In this document: positions 55,546 through 64,000 of the stretch, one piece after another
Numbering within the stretch: position 1 is the stretch's first letter
Layout of the letters: each line of letters opens with the position of its first letter
From: Nematostella vectensis
Lineage: Eukaryota > Cnidaria > Anthozoa > Actiniaria > Edwardsiidae
NCBI RefSeq assembly: GCF_932526225.1
Contig: NC_064037.1
Span: forward strand, 16,368,601-16,432,600
Length of the DNA: 64,000 nt
Reading direction: 5' to 3'
Notes under the pieces: model-generated
What the model was told of the DNA's origin: nothing
Seen by the model: only the letters and a program-made list of their open reading frames with translations
Database searches by the model: none
Position numbers and translations under genes: made by a program

Positions 55546-56281
55546 GACTGGCCTCGTGAATTTTTCCCTGGATCTCCCAGAATGCTTTTCAGTCCGTAAA
55601 GGCATCTTCGTGGTTTTACAAGCCTTCAAGGAGTGGACATTGTGTTTTGAGGCCATGGAAATGAGGATCAGAATAAAGGTATCTATTTGTGTCTTGAGCT
55701 GTTTTTGCTGATCTCTCTCCCTTGTGTGGTATTTTGAGCGTTTTATTGAGAGGGGTCATTCTGCTTTTCTCTCCTTGTTCGATTTGAGATTTGTCAAAGA
55801 ACCTGTGCTATTATTTGGCTTAAGAGTAGTTGCCAACACCTTGGTTGGATGCATATCTGCAAGACCATTTATCCCTTAGACTGATGCCTGAGTATCGTCA
55901 TCTTGTTGTGTTTAGTTTGCATTTATGAATTTTTTGGGTTGTGGGTACTTCCCAAAGCCGGTACAGGCCGGTTGAGGGGTCAATGTGTTAATTCAAATTT
56001 CTGGATAGTGACAAAAATGACGCGAAAATGCCAATCTTTCCACATTCCCTTGTTTGTCCATTACTGCAATTCCTTGGGGTTCATTTCGGGGACTCTTGGG
56101 GATCGTTTCGGGTCCCGGGATCAGTTGGGGTACTTTTGGGGATCGTTTCGGGTCCTGGGATCGTTTCGGGTCCTGGGATCATTTCGGGTCCTGTACAGTT
56201 CTCCTTTCGGACGCGAGAGGAAGTGGGCACCCTGTGGAATTCTACTTCTAAGTGACCGAGGAACGAGAGCCTCGATTCAAA
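55546..56281. other. Upstream region of the SKA2-like gene
   Basis: Contains a short open stretch 55546-55680 before a GT that could be an exon but matches nothing I know. Four to five tandem copies of about 17 bp, GGATCGTTTCGGGTCCT, lie at about 56095-56192, within 200 bp of the start codon. No TATA box. Confidence 0.45.
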
Positions 56282-59200
56282 ATGGAGTCCGCCATCGACA
56301 AATTAGAAGCTCTGGTAAATTATTTGCACTTTTTAAAAGTATCTTCTTGTATTGCATTTCTGATAAAAGAGGTTGTTTCGTGTAGTATTTCCGTTTAAAA
56401 ATGACCCGATTTTCTTTGTAACCTTAAAATAGGTTTAGTTTTATTTTGGCGCCAAAATATAAATTTTGTTTACACGAAACGAATTTCTTCCGGTATGTTG
56501 TAATGTCGTATCGTTTCGTTGTATCTTATGTCTGATGGTTAAATCTTTACTCTTATGCAGCTCCAGAAAACAGACTCAGACTTGAACGTGATTTCTCTGC
56601 GACTAGATACAGAATTTTCTCAACAATTTGCTAAAATTGGAGAAAAGAATGTGAGTAAGAATGTTTTAGGTTTTTCTGTTTTTATTTTTATAGTGGTTTT
56701 GCTCAGTTCTCAGATAGTGAAGAAAATATTTGTTCCCTTTTTTAAATGGCATTACAGTTAAATCCTGTGAAGCTGCTGGAAAGAATCAACAAAGCCAAAC
56801 ATGACTTCAAACTGTTGCAAACAGAGATGATGGAAATATCAAAGAGACAGAAAGTAAGAAGATCAATTTCAAATCTTCCGTCATCACAATACAGTCAAAT
56901 GTGTTAATGCGATGTCAGAACCATGCATTAATTATATTAAATGGATAGTCATATATTTCATTTATATTTTACTGAATTTGGAATAAATATTTTGTGATCC
57001 ATGGGTTTTTTGGTTGTAAAACTGCCATTTGACAATCACCATTTTCACTGACGTTTATTAAAATAGCTGTTTACAAATATGATAGATTGCTGAAAGCGTA
57101 AAGGGGGGTAAAGTCCCCAATCCCTATTGTATTGTATCACCCCCTTTGGCAGCTAATGCTTCCTGCATAAGATTTCAACTCTCATTTGGTAATCAATTTT
57201 TCTTCTTTTGTTCACTGAAATGGTTTTTGGTCCAACTTTAAATAAGTTATTGATCATTGACCATCAATATTAGAGAATTAATATAAAACAGAGCTTGAAA
57301 TAGGGCCACCGTGATCAGCATGCTTAACTGAACTAAAAAAGTAATCAATAACTGAATTTCAATTCAAGTTTCTGTACTAAAAGCTTAATTATCAGACTTT
57401 GTATTAATTCTAATCACTATTTTGACTTGTCTGATATTTAGGATGTACAGGCAGAACTGACAAACAACCTGGTTCCAATGCAACAAATGATACAAGCACT
57501 TCAAATACAAACAGGACTAGAGGTCAGAATATTTTTTGTTTTTTCTGTAGTCAGGGGTTTCATTTAGGCCCTGAGGCTGGCAGAACCGCCAGCTGTTTTC
57601 AGAGTGTTAGCTACTTTAAAAAAAAGTTGATTACCATATTTACTCGAATAAGATCCTAAGCGCTTATTAAATTTTTCGACTCTCAGACAGGGTGCTTATT
57701 CGAGGAAGATGCTTATTTAAAAGGGCAAATTTTGAACAAAAGGCCGAAGTGTTTTTATTAATTTAATATCTGTTTTATACTGCATCAGTTTCTTTTCTCT
57801 ATATCATTATTATAGCTTCATGTTATTACAGCTTCACGTTGTCATCCATTAAATATTTGTCTATTTCTTGCCCAAAGTCTATGAGCTCCTGCTTTTTAAG
57901 AACTAAATTATGACAGTCATTTTACTCAGTTACATAAAACCTGGGGAGGGGAGGGAGCGCTTATGCGGGGGAGGCACTTATTAATAGTTTTGGTTCAAAG
58001 GGGGCACTCATTCGAGGGAGACGCTTATTCAAGTAAATATGATAATGTCTTATTTGAACTAATAACTGCCACCCTGGTAGTATTGGCATATAGCTGACCT
58101 TGAAGTGGTTGTCAACCTAAATGAGATCTCCAATTATTTAAATTACTCATAACTCATATTTGTGCACTCTGCAAAGAAATAGGCTTGATTTCCAGCTCGT
58201 TTCTGCGAGCCCGCAATAGGTGTTCCTGGTAGTGGGGCTGATAAGGCCTAGCAATGGCTGGAAAAAAAGCCTAGCACAGAAGATGATGAAAATTTGAATA
58301 TGTTTCAAAGGTCTACTGTTACAAACTAGTTTTACAAACTGTGCACACATGATTTCACACACAGAAAGTGAATATATGAGTGGAAGATTGGAAATGTCTT
58401 TCCAATAAAACACAACCTTTTCAAGATCAGTAAATATGTAAAAATTTTACCATTCTCTTTTGTTATGAGACCTGAGGGGACTATCACATAAAGCTTTCCA
58501 TTCAATTTATTGATACCATAGGTTGCTGAGAGAACAGAAGAGGAAGCATTTTTAAGGAATATTGCACCATCTACAGGTAAGGATCAATCACAACAAAATT
58601 GTTCAATTTATGTCAAAATTATATTATATCTCAAACATAATGGCACATAGCTGGGCCGCTATTGAAACTTGATAGCATATATCATTGAATTTTTATCCAT
58701 GATTTTGAGAATTTGGATATCTTCTACGGATACGATGACCATGAAAGTCAGTAAAAGGATCGCTTCCTTTACAAAAAAAAACAATTGGGTTATTGAGAAA
58801 CTGTCATTGGTATGAAAGTCTTTAGGCAACCAACTTAGTCAACGGATTTTATTGATTATTTGTGATAATTGCCAAGTGGACAGTTGCCTAATGACTTGGT
58901 TACCTAGCAACGAGATACTAATTGTAACAGGATGAGGGCATGGCGGTCGCGCAGAAACGAAAAAGATCCAAGGATTCTCTTTTGGTAAATTTATTGAGAT
59001 CACTGACTTCAGCACACACACTTAACGTACAATAAACGGGAACAAGAATAGAGTCTACCTTGAGCAGTCGTTCTTTAGTCTTCTCCAACGAATCCAAGTT
59101 GAAACCCTTCTAATGTGTAGTTACACAAACACAACTGAAAAACTAGCTGAATGCTACCCCTATTTGTACGACACGATCATGCATGGGAAACATTCTTTAG

Positions 59201-61455
59201 ATTCTACAACTTGTTATCAAAATACGCCTTTTCCTTATTATAATGGACGGCAAGGATGTCCTGTACTTGTATCGCTTATCTCTAGTGATAATCATATCAA
59301 AAATCAAAGGTAATTTACCGAAAAGAAGTTGATCAAATACTGTGCCCACTAATCATGTTATCGCAGGCGAGTGTAGCTTGCGAACATCCGTTTGACAACA
59401 TGGAACTACATTCCTAAACATTTAGTAAGTGGTACCTAAAAAACCACAAGATGATTGCAACAAAATCTAGAGAATATAGAGTGAAATATAGAATAAAATG
59501 TCTAGTGACCCTGTCACGTAATGTGCTGCCTTCACAGAATTTTTTTTTAATATGATTTTGCAGCGCTTTCTCAGAATGCTGAAAGTTATCAAAAAGATGA
59601 TGAAAAGGAGAACAATAGGATTCTTGAAAACACTGGTGAGTATGAATTTTCTAGCAAGTGTCAATCAACGGTGTAGGGAGTTTGAAAGTGAATCAGTCTC
59701 AATACTATCCATTTAGATAGTTAGTCACTCCTTTAGATAGTAGGAGCTTTGTGAGGGTGGTAGTAACTTTCCCTGGAGCTCTGATAGTACAGAGAAAAAC
59801 CTGAATTATATGATACTTAATTAATAATATCTTTGATTTTACACAAATCCTTCTTACTCTAGCAACAGTGAAAGTACAGCAAATGACCTTGATCCTCAGG
59901 TTAATGGTATTTTTTAGAGTCCCATTAGTAAATTCTCCTTTTGACTGAGATCCTTTTAAAATGTGATCCATGTATCTTTTGCAGAAAACCTAGAAATAAA
60001 GAGAAATCTGAAGGAGTTCATTCCCGTCACTGAGGCAGAATTCAATTCTGTATCAGAACTTATTCGGGGGAGAGTAAAGCTTGATGCTGTGAACAAGGTT
60101 AGCGCTAAGCTTATGACTTGCCCCAGTTAGGGTGTGTTCATTAAAGACACCGGGGGGGGGGGGGGGGGTGGGGTGGGGAGGGAAGATTTTTACTCAGGAC
60201 ACCTTAAAATTTCAAAGCCCCCCTTTCATTGTAAACATAGCGGTGTGTAATGGTGCAGGGTTGGGAATGTTTTTCAACCCCCCTTCAAAAGTCACATGGC
60301 CCGCCCCTGGGACGCCAGTGAAGGAGTTTACATTTGTATATATTTGTATTTGCTAATAATACTTTTCTGTATAAAAAGGGATAATGTCCAACGTATTAAA
60401 CCTTTCTTATATTGTTTTGTGGATTTGCATGCTCCACCACTGTTTAGAAGTTTATTTCCATTTGTTCCTGTTAATTAACTGATAGAGTGATTTTCAAAAA
60501 CCAGTGAAATACTTTTTAGTTTATTTAGTACTAATACACTGTAATGTCTCTTTTGTTCTAGCTTGACAGTTACATTTTAACAATTACATTTTGTTGCACG
60601 TGATAGAAAACAACTTTATATTATCGGTAAATCCAATTGTAATATACTGAAAGCTGGAAGTATCTATATTATGGTTTATAAAGACTTGGCTTGGCCTAAT
60701 ATTTAATTTTTTTGTGCTACAAACTAGATCATATCAGTAAAATATTAAAAGCTGAAAAGTATGGCTCCTAAAAAATTCAGAGCCCCCCTTTAGAGGACCT
60801 TTTATTTCCGAAGCCCCCCTTTTGGTAGTTAAATTATTTTTGAGCCCTCCCTCAATATCTTCCTTCCCCCCTCGGAATATTTAATGAACACATCCTTACA
60901 GAGGGCTTAGGGAAGAGCAAGCAGGGGGTGAGCATGTGCTATTTCACCTGTTACCATCAAAGCAAGAGAAACATATAGGTGGCCATACCCATCAAGTTTC
61001 CCTTAACCATTTGTTCTACCATACTACTACTTCACTTCTTAAAACTATGATAGCCGCCAGTATTATCTGACTTTAAATTGATGGTTTGAATGACAGGTTC
61101 ATGAGACTCTGTTTGAACATTTCAAAAAGAACAAGAAAAGGTTGGTGTTGCCAATGATAAATATGTTTTGAAAAATTATCATAATGTATATTTAGTGGAA
61201 AGGATTGTTATTGTTTGCTTAATTTCTGCAGCAGCTCTCCACTTATGCCTCAAGATATGTTTCGAATGGGATTAAAAGTCACTGGTACAACAGGAGAAGC
61301 TAAGTTAAAGGTGAGGAAAAGAGATCACACTATACTGTGTCTTTATAAGGATGTTGTGAAGCAGTCACTAATAAATATTTTTGTCCCAACAGGTTTTGAG
61401 AGCACTGAAAATTATATCAATCTCAAACAAAGGAGCAGTCAAGTGGCAATCATGA
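56282..61455 (+). CDS. SKA2-like protein carrying a Ska1-type C-terminal winged-helix domain, 10 exons
   Basis: Exons 56282-56314, 56561-56650, 56758-56853, 57442-57522, 58522-58576, 59564-59635, 59985-60097, 61097-61140, 61232-61310 and 61393-61455 join in phase to 241 residues. Residues 1-110 follow SKA2: MESAIDKLEALLQKTDSDL, NPVKLLERI, MIQALQIQTGLE and ERTEEEAFL align with the same elements of the 121-residue human protein. After a polar linker, residues about 150-241 resemble the Ska1 microtubule-binding winged helix: KEFIPVTEAEFNSVSELIRG, RVKLDAVNKVHETL and a final LRALKIISISNKGAV. Ska complexes couple kinetochores to depolymerising microtubules in mitosis. The wing region is shorter than in human SKA1. 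Human SKA2 ends before this domain. Confidence 0.82.
57632..58043. mobile_element. MITE with CATATTTACTCGAATAAG ends in SKA2-like intron 4
   Basis: Left TACCATATTTACTCGAATAAG-like end (20-base core) and right CTTATTCAAGTAAATATG form terminal inverted repeats. Inside, GCTTATTCGAG-type boxes recur in both directions. A fragment of similar sequence lies near 42310. Confidence 0.7.
60133..60892. mobile_element. Inverted-repeat element with TGTGTTCATTAAA ends, copy 2
   Basis: Perfect 13-bp termini TGTGTTCATTAAA and TTTAATGAACACA around about 760 bp with no transposase. It matches the element at 42624-43563 in the opposite orientation. It lies in SKA2-like intron 7, splitting the winged-helix exons. 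Confidence 0.8.
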
Positions 61456-61722
61456 CACTAGGATATTATAGCCGGTATAGAGAAATTGTGTATGTATGGC
61501 CATACAGTAACAGACTGCAACAGTAGGCCTAAATGTTGCAGCAGTTAATTTCAGTAAAAAATGCTCCACATCCACATAAACAATTTTCAAGAATATTTGA
61601 AATATGTTGAGAACATTTTTTTATTCAAGTATCACAAATACAAAAAGAAATACAAATGTTGTAGTTATTAGAGATTGAAATAATTAAAATTTGTTTGTTA
61701 ATACTCTTAAATGTGCATTTAT

Positions 61723-63737
61723 TTATTTGGTTTCATCCTTTGGCCACCAGTCTGGTACGTAAGGTCTCATCTCAGTATACTGTCCGTCTTTGGCCTCCAC
61801 TAAGAGTTTACCAGCCTTCAAGTTTGCAAGCCTAATCATTCCCAGTCCATACTGTCCATGCACGATGCATACTTTCCCTGATGCTTTGCCTGCTTCTGTC
61901 TTGATAGCAGCTCCACTGCTGATATTATTAGAAGCTATGGTAAATGGCATAATTCGTTTTCTGATCACTCCTGTGTGGTGTGTCCTAGCTGTCAGCTCCT
62001 GTCCAATATAGCATCCCTTATGGAAAGACACTGCAAGTGTAGGAGAATTATAGAAACAACATTAGCTTTTATGAAGTAAGGAATAGACTATTTTATATAT
62101 ATAATAAAGAGGTAACATATTTCTTTTTTCAACATTGGGTTGCTTGATCGTTTTCTTTAGAATCTTTTTGTGGCATTAAGCCAAGGTTTGCTTGTTCAAA
62201 TTTATTGCCTAAAGGCTCATCTATGAAAAAGAAAAACTAAAGAAATAAAGCAGTCTATATCCTTTTGCTGCCAATGTGGTACAAACTAGAGGGGGAAGCA
62301 AATTCAAAATACCTCACCACAATTGTTTAACAAGAGCTCCACACCTTTATTTCTAAAGGACGAGGCCTTAAATACAATGGAACCAGGTGGCAAAGTATTC
62401 TAAAGTTTGCAGTAGCTGAGAGGGATTTCTCTTGGACTTTCAATTTTAAAGTTTAATAAAAAGGTGTTTCTACTTGCACGGCTTCCGGTAAAGGAGGAAA
62501 AAAAAACTAGCTGCACGGCTGTCTCCAGTTTTCTCGATTTTTAGCCTAAATAACAAGTTTCTGGCTTTAAAACACTTCCACGATTATTTAGAACAGCCAA
62601 GCGACGATTTTTAGCCTGAAAAGCTATGCAACAAGCGGCCCGCAAATGCTCGGCAAAGAATGAACGAAGCGTGGAGTTCAACATTTCATGCATCGTTCAT
62701 TATGTGCCGAGAGCTCGCATGCTGCCTTTTGCACATTTTTTCAAGCTCGAAGCCATCGTTTGACGGTTCTAAATAATGGTGGGAGGTTTTTAAAGTAAAA
62801 ATAAGGGGAAGGGAATCTACTTTTTTTCTCCTTGCCGGGCATTTGCGGGTCACTCAATGCACAGCTTTTCAAGCCAAAAAACATCTCTTGGCTGTTCTTA
62901 ATAATCGTAGGAGTGTTTCAAAGCCAGAAACTTGTTATTTAGGCTAAAAATTGAGAAAATGGGAGACAGCCGTTCAGCTAGTTTCTTTCCTCCTTCACCG
63001 GAAGCCGTGCAAGTTGACAGCGTTAAAAAACACTTGATCTCTCTATTCTTACCTCCATTTAGAAAATCGAGATTATACTCCAGTGGCATTGCATTTGCTA
63101 TTGGTATCTCCTCTTCACCCTCACACACACCGAGTCTCGCCCTGTGCTCTTCATATGCACCCCTTGGGGCGTGGCCTGCACCCTCTATGCATGCCGAGGG
63201 GTCTGTATCACTAGGTAGTATTAGACGATGACCAAGCTTTTTAACCCTCGGGTCTGGTACAATGCTAAAGTCCTTCCAATCTTCTTCAGGCTTTAAATCT
63301 ACTATTTCCTCTGAAAAGACAGTCCATGGGACCAAGCCTTCAGCGTGGGAAATGTCCGCCTTGGAGCGCAACTTGAAAAACTTCAAATGCTTTGTCAGGG
63401 CTGCTGAAATGCTCCTATCACATTCGATAAAGAATGATGGTGTTTCGGAGTGTGTTTTTTCTTTGGATAATATAGCGTCGTACAGTACACGGCCTTGTGC
63501 GTTTAAGAACATAGTGTACATCGATCTAATAGTAGAATCTCCGTGAAATAGTTCGATGTTGTTGGTTACAAGTCCTTGTAGAAATTTAACAGAATCGGGC
63601 CCAGAGACTCTTAGAATGCATCTCTTATCCAGCTGTGAATATCGTAAGTTGCTATTAGCTCTGTTACTTGCGAAGTTTCTGATATATGAGTACAAGAAAC
63701 AATGACCACGGCGAAATCGACATAACGTGACGGCCAT
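61723..63737 (-). CDS. IBA57: IBA57/CAF17 iron-sulfur cluster assembly factor
   Basis: Exons 63737-63053 and 62030-61723 give 330 residues. After a basic N-terminus suited to mitochondrial import (MAVTLCRFRRGHCF) comes the YgfZ/GcvT-like fold: LRVSGPDSVKFLQGLVTNNI, MFLNAQGRVLYDAIL, FFIECD and PLEYNLDFLNG. The family signature KGCYIGQELTAR starts exon 2, with its cysteine in place. IBA57 acts with ISCA1/2 in the mitochondrial matrix to make [4Fe-4S] clusters. The gene is convergent with the SKA2-like gene, 267 bp between stops. The stop codon TAA is embedded in AATAAATAAA, so the polyadenylation signal overlaps it. The single intron is largely a foldback element. Confidence 0.94.
62473..63013. 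mobile_element. Foldback element filling much of the IBA57 intron
   Basis: 541 bp with arms of about 200 bp: left from CTTGCACGGCTTCCGGTAAA, right ending CGGAAGCCGTGCAAG. Inner matches include CTAAATAACAAGTTTCTGGC with its complement near 62930. The loop contains a second small hairpin around 62650-62710. The right end is 40 bp from exon 1's donor. Confidence 0.85.
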
Positions 63738-64000
63738 CTTGAAAACAAGGTCTAGGTCCCAGTCTCTAGATTGTATTATTACACAGGAAACCGAATTGTC
63801 TAGTCAAGTACCGTAAATGATCTAATAAACGTCTGGGACGTTTATTAAAGGTCCTGTAAACACCGCGTGAGTCATTTTTGGGATATAATAGAAAATCTGG
63901 CGTAGAGTACGAATATCGAGGTCTTTTTGCCCGTTTCGGCCTTAAAGTTGAGTTGAATTTTACTTCCGGTTGAATATACGGCGGAAGTAAATTTACCCTA
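63738..64000. other. IBA57 upstream region
   Basis: 263 bp with no coding frame. It should contain the IBA57 promoter. TAATAAACGTCTGGGACGTTTATTA at 63822-63847 is a short imperfect palindrome. Confidence 0.4.

Noticed and set aside
55463-55711. Open stretch ahead of a GT at about 55675, considered as a coding exon
   Set aside because: Starts inside the dispersed repeat, matches no family I know, and does not join the SKA2-like gene in phase with any evidence.

Overview
The window reads as nuclear DNA of an early-branching or otherwise gene-conservative metazoan. Genes have many short exons with GT-AG introns, and the set includes MFSD13A/TMEM180, IBA57, ALKBH2, ZNHIT2, TXNDC17, a C22orf39-like twin-CX9C gene and a Ska gene. 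Transposons are abundant. An anthozoan cnidarian is my best guess, but this rests on gene and repeat style only, not on a database match. Exon chains below were built by hand from splice sites, reading frame and remembered family similarity. Seven of them close in frame from ATG to stop.

Layout. 1-3.4 kb: G-poor repeat-like sequence, no gene. 3.6-5.8 kb (+): 3' end of a gene with a ubiquitin/UBX-like C-terminal domain. 7.7-13.7 kb: a Merlin/ISXO2-like transposase gene, split in its first exon by a complete Ty3/Gypsy element (7756-11838, minus strand, apparently identical LTRs, 5-bp target duplication). 14-18 kb: decayed retroelement pieces, a hairpin-forming tandem array and a 67-bp tandem array. 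18.05-27.5 kb (-): MFSD13A-like transporter, 17 exons. 29.3-38.9 kb (+): SLC13-type Na+/carboxylate or sulfate cotransporter, 14 exons. 39.5-42.0 kb: ALKBH2 (-) and ZNHIT2 (+), head to head 118 bp apart. 44.1-47.0 kb (-): C22orf39/PANTS-like gene. 47.3-50.6 kb (+): TXNDC17. 51.6-55.0 kb: L2/CR1-type non-LTR retrotransposon with an intact 1024-aa ORF and a long TCTA tail. 56.3-61.5 kb (+): SKA2-like gene that also encodes a Ska1-type winged-helix domain. 61.7-63.7 kb (-): IBA57.

The genes look like unrelated housekeeping genes rather than a pathway cluster. Two observations stand out. First, several introns of the SLC13 gene, one of MFSD13A and a smaller case in the 3.6-5.8 kb gene carry repeats that duplicate the neighbouring exon-intron junction, with copies of the real splice site. 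A small transposon copy 10 kb away has picked up a piece of one such array. Second, one predicted protein joins a SKA2-like coiled-coil region to a Ska1-like microtubule-binding domain.
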